64,000 bases of DNA from Anaerolineaceae bacterium (lineage in GTDB: Bacteria > Chloroflexota > Anaerolineae > Aggregatilineales > Phototrophicaceae): positions 1 through 64,000 of the forward strand of contig JAPOVC010000009.1 of NCBI GenBank assembly GCA_026708325.1, given 5' to 3'. Both the position numbers and the translations under genes were made by a program. Below are positions 50,166-58,734 of the stretch, one piece after another; the first letter of the stretch is position 1, and each line of letters opens with the position of its first letter. The notes beneath the pieces are model-generated. The model saw nothing but the letters and a program-made list of their open reading frames with translations. It was not told where the DNA came from and made no database searches.

Positions 50166-51368
50166 CTACTCTTCACGGCCGAAAAAGGCTGCAATTTCCT
50201 CCAGCTCACCTTCCATGAAACTGGACAATCCCCCATCTACCTGTCCAAGCTCGTTCACTTCCTGTCGTTCGAAGTGAGTCTCCCTGCCTTCCTTGTGGGT
50301 CAGGTAGAAGGCGACCTCTTCCGGTTTCAGGCGTTCGCGTGTGACTTCTGAAAGAAGTGCCAAAACCAGAGCTTCGCTGTGTGTTGTGATAAGGAATCTC
50401 TTCCCTTCTTCGTGGACTATGTCCACCAGGGCGTATGCCATCTTACGTATGGCGGATGGGTGCAGATGCGTCTCTGGTTCCTCGACGCACATCCATGTTG
50501 TTCCACTGTGAAGTGTACGGGCGAGGAACCAAGCAAGCTGGTTCACCCCAAAGCCATCATTTACAATTTCTGTCCCCACTCCTGTGCTGCGTTCAGAAAC
50601 ATCCAGTGTGAATACAGATGTACCCGGTCTAACGCGTACTCTCAGTTCACGTCCCGTTATGCGTTCCAGATATCGACTGACGCGAGGTTCCAGATATTTG
50701 TCATGGACCAGTAAGGAAGCCATCTCATCTTCGTTGATCAGTGATGGGGAAACGGGCACAACGGAATAGCTGTCGCGTGAGAAACCTCTTTGAAGCGGGA
50801 CCGCGCCGGTTTTCCTCAAAATCTCGACAGGTGTGTTCAGGATGGTTGCCAGGTCTCTGGCAGACTGGTTGTTGGGGACTGAAGTATCAACTGACTCCAA
50901 GTGGGCGTTGATGCCGTCCCAAATGACGTTCACGGATTGGTTAGTCAAGTTCACCTTGTGCTGGACATTGTTGTCAACCCGGTAAGGGAAGGAGACTGGA
51001 AGTTCAAACGAGAGCAATTCGGCATCTTTACCCGCGTTCATACTCAACAGGAATCTGCCATCCTGCTTGCTAAACTGTGCGCTCCATTTGACATTGTTGA
51101 CGGCTGCTTTCGCCTCGATTTGAAACTGGATTTCTTTGTCAGGATGGTGATTGTGGACGAGAGCTTCGAAACTACCGAGGTTTACAAACCCAAAGTCGAA
51201 GAAACTGTCGGTAGAGCTATTTGGGTTGAGAACAATGTCTTTCATCGCTAGCAAGGAATAGAGCAAGCTTGACTTGCCTGACCCATTGGGTCCGTATACG
51301 ACAGTGATGGGTGCCAATTCGACGCTCTGGTCCCTGATAGAGCGAAAGTTTCTTATGTCTAGTTTCAT
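50166..51368 (-). CDS. AAA family ATPase (SMC/OLD-like, AAA_15/AAA_21 type)
   Basis: 400 residues. KLDIRNFRSIRDQSVEL starts the fold. Walker A GPNGSGKSS is at 26-34, a signature-like GFGVNQLAW at 272-280, Walker B CVEEPE at 294-299 followed by THLHPSAIRKM, and the switch His in ITTHSEALV (H330). The C-terminus (VDGGLSSFMEGELEEI) resembles the DUF3696-type tail. ATG 51368 follows AGGAGGGGCTGTG. Such single-chain ATPases sense or bind DNA in several two-gene defence systems with a nuclease partner. Lower GC indicates transfer. Confidence 0.85.
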   Translation of the reverse strand: MKLDIRNFRSIRDQSVELAPITVVYGPNGSGKSSLLYSLLAMKDIVLNPNSSTDSFFDFGFVNLGSFEALVHNHHPDKEIQFQIEAKAAVNNVKWSAQFSKQDGRFLLSMNAGKDAELLSFELPVSFPYRVDNNVQHKVNLTNQSVNVIWDGINAHLESVDTSVPNNQSARDLATILNTPVEILRKTGAVPLQRGFSRDSYSVVPVSPSLINEDEMASLLVHDKYLEPRVSRYLERITGRELRVRVRPGTSVFTLDVSERSTGVGTEIVNDGFGVNQLAWFLARTLHSGTTWMCVEEPETHLHPSAIRKMAYALVDIVHEEGKRFLITTHSEALVLALLSEVTRERLKPEEVAFYLTHKEGRETHFERQEVNELGQVDGGLSSFMEGELEEIAAFFGREE

Positions 51369-51400
51369 CACAGCCCCTCCTGCCCCCTGGGCGGGAAGCC

Positions 51401-51406
51401 AGTATA
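51401..51406 (-). promoter_or_regulatory. Candidate -10 box of the ATPase/PIN-like operon
   Basis: TATACT (5/6) lies 33 bp before the ATG, with no good -35 box at normal spacing. Confidence 0.3.
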
Positions 51407-51431
51407 GCATTATCGAAGTGGCAGAAGCGTA

Positions 51432-51470
51432 AAGCCCCTCTCCCTCAGGGAGAGGGGCTTGGGGTGAGGG
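51432..51470 (-). terminator. R1 half-unit acting as likely terminator of the PhyH gene
   Basis: A 14-bp perfect inverted repeat (51432-51445 with 51447-51460) stands just after the PhyH stop (51478). On the minus strand it is followed by TTTAC after the CTT, a short T-rich tail. Its sequence is the right end of R1 (copy e). Confidence 0.5.
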
Positions 51471-51477
51471 CAGCTGC

Positions 51478-52305
51478 CTACACCTTCTCCGGGATGCGGT
51501 CGCCGTCGGGGCGGGCGATGTAGTTGAAGTGGCCGTTCGGTTCCGCGCCGCGGCAGAGGATGGCCCCGCTGTTCCAGTCGGGCAGGGTGCGTACCACGTC
51601 GCCGGGGATGAAGCGCATGGTCAGGCCGCAGCGACGCCGGTCCGAGAGGTTCGGCTCCGAGCCGTGCAGCAGCAGATCGGTGTGCAGCGACATCTGGCCG
51701 GCGCGCAGCTCGACCGGCACGGGCGCGGCGCCGTACTGCGGGGCGCCCTCGACGGTCTGCCAGAGGACGTTGTTCTCCTCCGGGCGGCTGTCGACGTATT
51801 CGATGGCGCCGTGCAGATGCGAGCCGGGGATGAGCGTCATGGCGCCGTTGTCGACGTCGGTATCGTCCAGCGCCAGCCAGACGGTGACGGTCTTGCTGGG
51901 GCTGAGCGCCCAGAAGGTGGCGTCCTGGTGCCAGCTGACGCGCTTGCCGTCGCCGGGCAGCTTGTTGAAGTAATGCGAGCCCCAGAGGATGACGGTCTCG
52001 CCCAGCAGGTCCTGCACGTAGTCGAGGATGCGGCCCTCGGTGACGAGGTCGTAGATGCCGGCGCAACTAGTGTGCCAGGCGTTGATGCCGTAGTTGTCGA
52101 GGCCGGCGGCCTCGGCCATGGCCGTCAACCCGTCGAAGTAAGCGCGGTGGGCGGCGATTTCCTCGCCTGAGAAGACGTCGAGCGGAAAGACGTAGCCGCG
52201 CTCGTTGTAGTGCGCGATCTGCTCCGGCGTCAGGTGGCGCGGCGCATCATTCCGGATGGGAAAGAAGCGCAGGTCGCGCTCCTCGCCGGGGAAGTCGGGG
52301 GCCAT
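51478..52305 (-). CDS. Phytanoyl-CoA dioxygenase (PhyH) family protein
   Basis: 275 residues of a non-haem Fe(II)/2-oxoglutarate oxygenase. Fe ligands are seen as H and D in SWHQDATFW and the distal H in LLLHGSEPN. The 2-oxoglutarate Arg lies in DRRRCGLTMRFIPG. The N-terminal LTPEQIAHYNERGYVFPLDVFS is the family opening. GAAAGGAGCCCGCC precedes ATG 52305. It would hydroxylate an unknown small molecule; such genes are multiplied in some Chloroflexota. Confidence 0.92.
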   Translation of the reverse strand: MAPDFPGEERDLRFFPIRNDAPRHLTPEQIAHYNERGYVFPLDVFSGEEIAAHRAYFDGLTAMAEAAGLDNYGINAWHTSCAGIYDLVTEGRILDYVQDLLGETVILWGSHYFNKLPGDGKRVSWHQDATFWALSPSKTVTVWLALDDTDVDNGAMTLIPGSHLHGAIEYVDSRPEENNVLWQTVEGAPQYGAAPVPVELRAGQMSLHTDLLLHGSEPNLSDRRRCGLTMRFIPGDVVRTLPDWNSGAILCRGAEPNGHFNYIARPDGDRIPEKV

Positions 52306-52371
52306 GGCGGGCTCCTTTCTGCTGGCGCAGCGCAAGTATACACAGGTGAACCGGTAGCCTGCATCTGCGGG

Positions 52372-52610
52372 CCCTCACCCCAAACCCCTCTCCCTAATGG
52401 AGAGGGGCTTTAACTAGGCGTGGTGATGGTCACGCCAATGCTTGCTGCGGGAAACAGAACTGGTTGCAGCAGTACACCACAACGTCTTTCTCCCCCTCTC
52501 CCTGCGGGAAGGGCTCCCGCGACTGAGCGGGAAAGGGGCCGGGGGGTGAGGGCGGGCAAGGCAACGCAGAGCGACCCTCACCCCAAACGCTTCCCCGGGG
52601 GGGTGAGGGC
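52372..52610. repeat. R1 repeat cluster, copy f
   Basis: Three R1 pieces in both orientations: 52372-52412 (palindrome CCCCTCTCCCTAATGGAGAGG), 52489-52552 (CTCCCGCGACTGAGCGGG, ending GGGGTGAGGG) and about 52575-52610. They fill the 325-bp gap between the GH51 and PhyH genes. Confidence 0.8.
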
Positions 52611-52630
52611 TGGCACAGCATGACGCCAGC

Positions 52631-54106
52631 CTAACGCCGGACTGCAAGCTCCAGCGCTGTCAGGGAATGCGGTTCGAGCGTGGCGGTCACTTCGCTGTCC
52701 TGCGTCAGCAGCGATTCTTGTCGCAGGCGGACTTCATTGGGCGTGTCGAAGGTGTTGCAGGCCTCGAGCGAGGGGCCGTTGAGCACGCTGAGACGCGCCG
52801 GGCCGTCGAAACGACCGGCCTCAAGGTGGACCGTGACCTCGCTGTGGGCGTCTTCAGTGCGGTTGACGAGAAAGAGCGTCAGTTGCTGGCCCGTCCGGTC
52901 GCGGGTGGCGGCGATATCCAGCACGGGCACGCCGCTGTAGCCGTTGCCGCTGAAGGTCGCGTCGCTCTCCTGCCAGGCGTCGAGGGCGATGGCGCCGCTG
53001 AGGCGGCTGTAAAGCTCGAGCGCGTGCCAGGTGGTCTGCAATACGAGGCCGTCGCCGTCGGGATCGGTGCGGATCGGGCCGCCCATATTCACGATCTCGG
53101 AGATATTGGCCATCTTGACGCTGTACGCGTGGCGCAGGAAGGCGTTCAGGTTCTGGGCGATGACCAGCATGTCCTGCAGGTTGAAGATGGCCTCGATGCC
53201 CTGGTCGTGATCGATGAACTTGAGCACGTTGTACTCGCAGACGGCGAGGTGAATCTCGCGTTCGATGCCATGGTTGAGGCGCATGATGCGGATGATGCCT
53301 TCCATGGCCTTCAGGCGATCCTCCAGCAGTTCGGAGGTGGCCATCAACGCCGGGAAGTCGACGCTCTCCATGCCGAGGCCGATGTACCAGTGGATGTCGA
53401 GGTAGTCGATCAGGTCGCCGGCCTGTTGCAGCAGCAGGCGCGGCGTCTCGACCACGTCGGCCGTCCAGTCCGACGTCCCCGCGGCCACCAGTTTGATGTA
53501 GGGATCGACCAGCTTCATGGCCTTCGCGAACTCGGCATAAGCGCGGGCGTATTCGGCGGCGGTCTTGTGACCGATCTGCCAGGGGCCGTCGACCTCGTTG
53601 CCGATGCCCCAGTAGCGCACCCCGTGCGGCTCGTCGAAGCCATGCGCCTGGCGCAGCTTCACCGGCTCGGTCGGGCGCGTCCCGTTGCAGTATTCGAGCC
53701 AGTCGCGGGCCTCACGCAGGTCGCCGTCGCCGCAGTTGACGACGAGGAAGGGCTCGGCATCCAGCCTCCGGCAGAAGCGGATGAATTCGTTCGTGCCGAA
53801 GTGGTTGCTGTCGATGGCGTTCCAGGCGAGGTCGAGGCGCGCCGGCCGCCCCCCGACGGGGCCGACGCCGTCGCGCCAGCGATAGCCCGAGACGAAGTTG
53901 CCGCCCGGGTAGCGGATGATCGGCATGCCCTGGCGGCGCAGGGCGTCGATCACGTCGAGGCGCAGGCCCTGGTCGTCGCTCAGTGGCGAGCCGGGGTCGA
54001 AGATGCCGCCGTAAATGCAGCGGTGCATGTGCTCGGCGAAACCGCCGAAGATCTTGCGGTCGATGGCCCCCACGCTGCGCAGGGGATTGAGCCAGACGTG
54101 ATTCAT
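52631..54106 (-). CDS. Alpha-L-arabinofuranosidase, GH51
   Basis: 491 residues. The (beta/alpha)8 domain carries GGFAEHMHRCIYGGIFDPGSPL, RYPGGNFVSGYRWRDGVGP, the acid/base Glu in YWGIGNE (E171) and the nucleophile Glu in VCEYNV (E291). A C-terminal beta-sandwich follows from about residue 390. No signal peptide, so it removes terminal arabinofuranosyl groups from imported oligosaccharides. It follows two permease genes and a sugar-binding protein gene on the same strand, suggesting uptake of arabinose-containing sugars. Confidence 0.94.
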   Translation of the reverse strand: MNHVWLNPLRSVGAIDRKIFGGFAEHMHRCIYGGIFDPGSPLSDDQGLRLDVIDALRRQGMPIIRYPGGNFVSGYRWRDGVGPVGGRPARLDLAWNAIDSNHFGTNEFIRFCRRLDAEPFLVVNCGDGDLREARDWLEYCNGTRPTEPVKLRQAHGFDEPHGVRYWGIGNEVDGPWQIGHKTAAEYARAYAEFAKAMKLVDPYIKLVAAGTSDWTADVVETPRLLLQQAGDLIDYLDIHWYIGLGMESVDFPALMATSELLEDRLKAMEGIIRIMRLNHGIEREIHLAVCEYNVLKFIDHDQGIEAIFNLQDMLVIAQNLNAFLRHAYSVKMANISEIVNMGGPIRTDPDGDGLVLQTTWHALELYSRLSGAIALDAWQESDATFSGNGYSGVPVLDIAATRDRTGQQLTLFLVNRTEDAHSEVTVHLEAGRFDGPARLSVLNGPSLEACNTFDTPNEVRLRQESLLTQDSEVTATLEPHSLTALELAVRR

Positions 54107-54981
54107 CCCTTAAGTCCTGAAAAGGCGACGCTTTCAATGATGAAGCGTTGCAGCACGACGAAAATGATGAGGATCGGCAGCAGGGCGATCATGGCGCCGG
54201 CCATCAACACCGACCAGTCCTGCACGTAGAAGTCCACCAGGCGCGCCAGCATAACCGAGACGGTCTGGATCTCGGGCGAGCGCAGATAGATCAGCGGCGC
54301 GAGGAAGTCGTTCCAGCGGTGCAGGTAGCCGAGCACGAAGAGCGTGGCGACCAGCGGCCGGGCCTGGGGCATGAAGACGTGACGATAGATCTGGAAGTAG
54401 CTGGCGCCGTCGACCTTTGCCGCGTCCTCCAGTTCGCGCGGCAGGCCGGAGAAGAACTGGCGGCTGAGGAAAAGGGCGAAGGGCGTGCCCAACAGGTAGG
54501 GCAGGATGACGGGGTTGAAAGTGTCGATCCAGTCCAGCTCGCCGAAGAGGATGAAGGTCGGGATGAGGGTGACGATGCCGGGGATCATCATGGTCATCAG
54601 CAGCAGGCCGAAGAGCGGCCCCTTCGCCGGGAAGCGCATGCGGGCGAAGGCGAAGCCGGCCAGGGTGCTGGTGGCGATCTCGCCGACGGTGGTGGAGAGG
54701 GCGATGAAGGTGGAATTGACGAGCCCGCGCGCGAGCTGCGTCTTCTCCCAGATCGTGAAGTAATGGTCGAGAATGAAGGGATTGGGGATCCACTGCGGCG
54801 GCATCACGAAGATGCCGCGGGCCGGCTTGAAGGAGGTCGACAGCATCCAGAAGAAAGGGATCAGAATGATGAAGGCGAGGGTGAAGAGGGCGACATGGGA
54901 CAGGGCGCGCAGCACCTGGGCCTGACGGCGCGCGTCGGCCTGCAGGGTGACGGGCGCGAGGCGGCGCAGGGCTTCAGACAT
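54103..54981 (-). CDS. Carbohydrate ABC transporter permease (MalG type)
   Basis: 292 residues: first helix VALFTLAFIILIPFFWMLSTSFKP, EAA loop LPRELEDAAKVDGASYFQIYRHVFMP, end FIIESVAFSGLKG. The start is set at ATG 54981, which overlaps the stop of the upstream permease by 8 bp; ATG 54990 is also possible. Its stop overlaps the GH51 start by 4 bp. It is a membrane subunit of the putative arabino-oligosaccharide importer. Confidence 0.93.
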   Translation of the reverse strand: MSEALRRLAPVTLQADARRQAQVLRALSHVALFTLAFIILIPFFWMLSTSFKPARGIFVMPPQWIPNPFILDHYFTIWEKTQLARGLVNSTFIALSTTVGEIATSTLAGFAFARMRFPAKGPLFGLLLMTMMIPGIVTLIPTFILFGELDWIDTFNPVILPYLLGTPFALFLSRQFFSGLPRELEDAAKVDGASYFQIYRHVFMPQARPLVATLFVLGYLHRWNDFLAPLIYLRSPEIQTVSVMLARLVDFYVQDWSVLMAGAMIALLPILIIFVVLQRFIIESVAFSGLKG

Positions 54982-56140
54982 GCTGCTCATGCTCGTAAAA
55001 GACCCAGCGGCGGGCGAGGCGGAAATTGGCCACCGTGATGAGCAGGATGACCACGCCCAGCAGCCAGGCCTGGGCCGAGGCGTAACCCATCTCAAGGTCG
55101 GCGAAGCCGTTCTTCCAGATTTCCATGACGACCGTGCGCGAGGCGTTGCCGGGGCCGCCGCGGGTCATGATGTAGGGCTGGGCGAAGCTCTGGAAGCCGA
55201 AAATCATGCCGGTGACCAGCAGGAAGAAGGTGGTCGGGCTCAGGCTGGGCCAGGTGACGAAGCGGAAGCGTCCCCAGAGGCCGGCGCCGTCGATCACGGC
55301 GGCCTCGTAAAGCTGGGAGGGCACGGCCTGCAGGGCGGCCAGGTAGATGAGCATCTGAAAGCCGAGCGCGCTCCAGATGCCCATGATCATCAGCGAGGGC
55401 TTGACCGTGCCCTGATCGCTGAGCCAGCGGCCTTCGGCGGGCAGGCCGACGCTGCCCAGCAGGTGGTTGAGGATGCCGAACTCGGGGTTGAAGATCCACA
55501 GCCAAATGACGGAGGTGGCGGCGATGGGCAGCACGTTGGGCAGGTAAAAGACGGCGCGCAGCAGGTTGCGGCCGCGCAGCTGCTGGTTGAGCACGATGGC
55601 GACGGCCAGCGCCAGCGCCATGCCGATCGGCACGGCCAGCAACATGTAGACGGTGTTGAAGAGCGCGATCCACAGCACGTGGTCGCGCGCGCCGAGCAGC
55701 CAGCGCTGGCCGAAGAGCGCGATCTCGCTGACCACGCCGAAGCGCTCCGGCAGCACCTCGCGGTCGCGCGGGTAGCCGGGGCGGCAGTCGAAGGGTTCGC
55801 CGGTGCGCTCGTCGTTGCGCTGCTGCCAGTCGGCCAGTTCGGAGGCGGGCACGTTGCGGTGCCGTCCGCACTGGAAGAGCAGTTCACCACTGGCCTCGTC
55901 GCGGGCCTGGGGCGTGTGCACGACAGAGACGCTGAAGATGGAATGCCAGTTTCTCGTACCGGCCCATTCGGCGGGCGAGAGCAGGTCCCATTTGGTGAAG
56001 CTGAGCGCCAGCGAGGCCAGCATGGGACCGAGGACGAAGAGAAAGAATCCCGCCGTGACGGGCAGGATGAAGAGCCAGGCCCAGAAGGCCTCGCGGCGGG
56101 TGTTGCTGGCCTGGGACAGGCGCGGGCGCAGAGGGATCAT
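54974..56140 (-). CDS. Sugar ABC transporter permease (MalF/UgpA type) with enlarged outer loop
   Basis: 388 residues against about 300 normally. Helix 1 is FWAWLFILPVTAGFFLFVLGPMLASLALSF. A hydrophilic loop of about 100 extra residues follows (RNWHSIFSVSVVH to GARDHVLWIALFN), containing two cysteines (FQCGRH, DCRPG) that could form a disulfide. The standard helices follow, with EAA loop VPSQLYEAAVIDGAGLWGRFRFV. The insert should face outside, where the binding protein docks. Confidence 0.92.
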   Translation of the reverse strand: MIPLRPRLSQASNTRREAFWAWLFILPVTAGFFLFVLGPMLASLALSFTKWDLLSPAEWAGTRNWHSIFSVSVVHTPQARDEASGELLFQCGRHRNVPASELADWQQRNDERTGEPFDCRPGYPRDREVLPERFGVVSEIALFGQRWLLGARDHVLWIALFNTVYMLLAVPIGMALALAVAIVLNQQLRGRNLLRAVFYLPNVLPIAATSVIWLWIFNPEFGILNHLLGSVGLPAEGRWLSDQGTVKPSLMIMGIWSALGFQMLIYLAALQAVPSQLYEAAVIDGAGLWGRFRFVTWPSLSPTTFFLLVTGMIFGFQSFAQPYIMTRGGPGNASRTVVMEIWKNGFADLEMGYASAQAWLLGVVILLITVANFRLARRWVFYEHEQHV

Positions 56141-56165
56141 CGCCTCAGGTTCTCATGCTGGTTGG

Positions 56166-56202
56166 CAGTCGCGCCGGGACGCCCGCCGCCCCGGCGCGAC
56201 TG
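56166..56202 (-). promoter_or_regulatory. Stem-loop between binding-protein and permease genes
   Basis: CAGTCGCGCCGGG and CCCGGCGCGACTG make a perfect 13-bp stem with an 11-base loop in the 74-bp gap. There is no T-run, so an mRNA-stabilising or processing element is more likely than a terminator. Confidence 0.65.
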
Positions 56203-56214
56203 ACGCTGCTATGG

Positions 56215-57630
56215 CTAGCCACCCATGCGTTGTTCGTCGATGGTGGCCCAGGCGTCGTCAAGGCCGGCCTGCAGGTCACCGGCGACGTCGAGCAGGGCGT
56301 CTTCGGCGAAGGCAACGTTGTCAACCACGACGTCCTGCCACATGCGGCCCCAGGGTTCCGGCTGCCACACGAACCAGTGCGGCACAAAGGACCAGGGACC
56401 CGGCAGCTGGCAGCGGGTCGTCTCAAGGAAGATCTGGGAATTGGCGGGCATTTGGCCGGGCTGCAGGAAGGCGTCGGTGTTGGCCAGTTCCATCTGGGCC
56501 GGGATGTTGTAGCCCAGCGCGGCCTGCGCCAGCTGGCCGTCCGGCCCGTAGATGAACTCGATGAAGCGGTAGGCCTGCTCCGGGTGTTCGGCGCCCTTCG
56601 AGCCGGCGATGATGGCGAGGCCGACGGAGCCGGACCAGCCGCTGACGCTGCAGCCCTCGGCGAAGGCGCGGATCTCGCCGCTGTTGCCGACGGGGAAGGG
56701 CCGCACGTCCCATTCAAAGTCGAGGGTCTCGCGGAAACCGGTGGTGGCCCAGCGGCCGTTCCAGTTCATGCCGACGCGTCCGGTATTGAAGAGATCCCAG
56801 ACGTTGATGCCTTCCAGCACAGCGGGCGGCGGCGTGATGCGGTGGACGTGATTCAGGTCGGAGAGGAACTGGATGGCGTCGATGGTGTTCTGGTCCTCGT
56901 GCGCGATCCAGGTGCGGCCGTCCTCGCTGACGTAGTGGCCGCCGTTGCCGAAGATCGGCCCGAGGCCCCAGCCAGGCACGGTCAGGGTGCCAAGACCGAA
57001 GGTCTCGACGTTGTCGGCGTCAAAGCCTTCTTCATTGGGGTGCAGGCCGTTGACGTCGGTGGTGAGGGCGATGCCGGTCTCCACCAGCTGGTCCCAGGTC
57101 ATGGGTACGTTGGGGTCCGGAAGGGGCACGCCCAGCTCGTTGAAGAGGTCGACGTTGATGTAAAGGGCGGTGGGGCCGACGTCGCGCGGCAGTTCGTAGA
57201 TGGGGCCGGTCATGAAGGCGCCGGTCTCGGCATCGAAGCGATAGCGGTCGGGGCCGGAGGGCCAGACGGCGTCGAGGTCGATGACCTCGCTGGCGTTGAC
57301 GAATTCCTCAATACTGACCAGGGCGCCCCTGGGGGCGAAGACGGCGAAGTCGCCGTCAGCGACGAGGGCGATGTCCGGCGGGGTGCCACCGGCGATGGAG
57401 GTCAACAGGTAGTCGACGTAGCCGGCGCTGGGCACGCCCTCAAGGGTGATGAAGACATCCGGATTGGCTTCGTTGAACTGGTCAATCAGTTCCTGGAAGA
57501 CCCGGTCGGCGGTCGGGTCGGCCCAGTGCAGATAGGTGAGCTGCAGCGGTTCCTCGTCCTGGGCGGCAAGCGGCGCGGCAGCCAGGCAGAGCAGCAGGGT
57601 CGCGAACAGGACAAACACTATACGTTTCAT
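56215..57630 (-). CDS. Extracellular solute-binding protein, family 1 (sugar type)
   Basis: 471 residues. Signal MKRIVFVLFATLLLCLAAAPLAAQDEE; mature start LQLTYLHWADPTADRVFQELIDQFNEANPDVFI, GGTPPDIALVADGDFAVFAPRGALVSI. The C-terminal half is rich in Trp (MNWNGRWATTGF, PHWFVWQPEPWGRMWQDVV), typical of oligosaccharide binders. ATG 57630 has GGAGGATCGGATTC; the open frame beyond it is R1 repeat DNA. It is the first gene of the operon leading to GH51. Confidence 0.93.
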   Translation of the reverse strand: MKRIVFVLFATLLLCLAAAPLAAQDEEPLQLTYLHWADPTADRVFQELIDQFNEANPDVFITLEGVPSAGYVDYLLTSIAGGTPPDIALVADGDFAVFAPRGALVSIEEFVNASEVIDLDAVWPSGPDRYRFDAETGAFMTGPIYELPRDVGPTALYINVDLFNELGVPLPDPNVPMTWDQLVETGIALTTDVNGLHPNEEGFDADNVETFGLGTLTVPGWGLGPIFGNGGHYVSEDGRTWIAHEDQNTIDAIQFLSDLNHVHRITPPPAVLEGINVWDLFNTGRVGMNWNGRWATTGFRETLDFEWDVRPFPVGNSGEIRAFAEGCSVSGWSGSVGLAIIAGSKGAEHPEQAYRFIEFIYGPDGQLAQAALGYNIPAQMELANTDAFLQPGQMPANSQIFLETTRCQLPGPWSFVPHWFVWQPEPWGRMWQDVVVDNVAFAEDALLDVAGDLQAGLDDAWATIDEQRMGG

Positions 57631-57702
57631 GAATCCGATCCTCCAACAGGCAAGGCATGTCGAGGCAAAGTTTAACCTTGTGGGCGACCCTGCGCCACAG
57701 GA

Positions 57703-57944
57703 GCGGCCCTTGTCCCGCTCAGACGCGGGAGCCCTCCCCCGACCCCTTTCCCGCTCAGTCGCGGGAGCCTTTCCCACCTTCGGTGGGAGCCCTTCCTCAG
57801 GGAGAGGGGGAGAAAACACTGTGGAGGTTGCCAGGGATTTCAGGTTGCAGGAGCAACGACGGTGCGCCATGCAGGAAGAACTCCTCTCCCGGGGAGAGGG
57901 ATAGTCTTTAATTTGATGAAGGGGAGTGCCGGTCGGGGTGAGGG
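57703..57944. repeat. R1 composite repeat, copy g
   Basis: Tandem CCCGCTCAG..CGCGGGAGCC units, the TTCCCACCTTCGGTGGGAG hairpin, a spacer with GAGGTTGCCAGGG, then an inverted remnant ending GGGGTGAGGG. It lies in the gap upstream of the sugar-binding-protein gene. It was probably the source of a false N-terminal extension of that gene. Confidence 0.75.
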
Positions 57945-58152
57945 ACAGCGCTGACCCGGACACAGGGCGCTACCGGCCCGAACCCGGGAACGCGTCGTCG
58001 TCGCGCATGATCCGGGCGGCCCCGGCCCCGCTGCTGCGCCTACGTCATGTCAGTGATCCGCAGGAGCCGCACAGGGGGCCTGGGCCGCTGTAACCGGAAA
58101 GTGAACTCCAGGCCGGGACCGATCCTGCCGGGGCGATGAGACCGACGGGCGT
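57945..58152. other. Intergenic DNA without recognisable feature
   Basis: About 200 bp between the R1 block and the stop of the SH3-like gene. GC-rich, no start with a ribosome site, no clear hairpin with a T-run. Confidence 0.4.
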
Positions 58153-58734
58153 TTACCAGTCCGTCATCACCAGGCTCTGATGTATCCAGCCATTGCGGTT
58201 GTGGCACGAGGCCCGGACGAAGTCGTTCACCGCAGGACGCCAGATGGTGAGCGGTTGACCCAGGCCGCAGCGCCCCACCTGGTTGTACTGGAGACCCGGC
58301 CCGCTCCTGATACGGGCTGTTCCCCTGATGATCCACGCCCTGTGCTCCGTCAGCGCCGGTGGCAGCGAATGCGCTGCGGGCTGCGTTGCGATACGGGGGC
58401 CGAGGCGGTAGACGCGGGTGCCGAGCCGGGCCTTGCCGTTGGCGTCGACGTAGAGGACGCAGGTGTCCTCTCCGGCGTCGATGTTGCCGTTACCGATGCC
58501 CATCTCGGCCTCGTAGATCGCGCGAAAATCACCGTACTTCGCCTCGACCTGCGCCACTGCTTCGGCGTCATTTTGATCGATGGCGGCGAGGGCCGCCTGG
58601 TAGATTTTGCGGTATCTCCCCACGGCATTGCGGAAGTTCTGCTCGCATCTGTCGGGTTCGGGCTGCGCAACTGCAAAACCGGCCGACAGACCCAACAGGG
58701 ACAAGAGAAGTGCGGCAACGGCGATCCGGTACAT
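58153..58734 (-). CDS. Secreted hypothetical protein with SH3-like C-terminal domain
   Basis: 193 residues. Signal peptide IAVAALLLSLLGLSAGFAVAQPE. A helical middle part follows (NFRNAVGRYRKIYQAALAAIDQNDAEAVAQVEAKYGDF). The C-terminal bacterial SH3-like domain runs ARIRSGPGLQYNQVGRCGLGQPL to WIHQSLV. Four cysteines in the mature chain could form disulfides. SH3b domains bind peptidoglycan or peptides outside the cell. The gene stands alone, with no operon partner, and the exact role is unknown. Confidence 0.75.
   Translation of the reverse strand: MYRIAVAALLLSLLGLSAGFAVAQPEPDRCEQNFRNAVGRYRKIYQAALAAIDQNDAEAVAQVEAKYGDFRAIYEAEMGIGNGNIDAGEDTCVLYVDANGKARLGTRVYRLGPRIATQPAAHSLPPALTEHRAWIIRGTARIRSGPGLQYNQVGRCGLGQPLTIWRPAVNDFVRASCHNRNGWIHQSLVMTDW

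Noticed and set aside
57631-57963. N-terminal extension of the sugar-binding protein
   Set aside because: Again R1-derived peptide. The signal peptide and ribosome site define the start at 57630.
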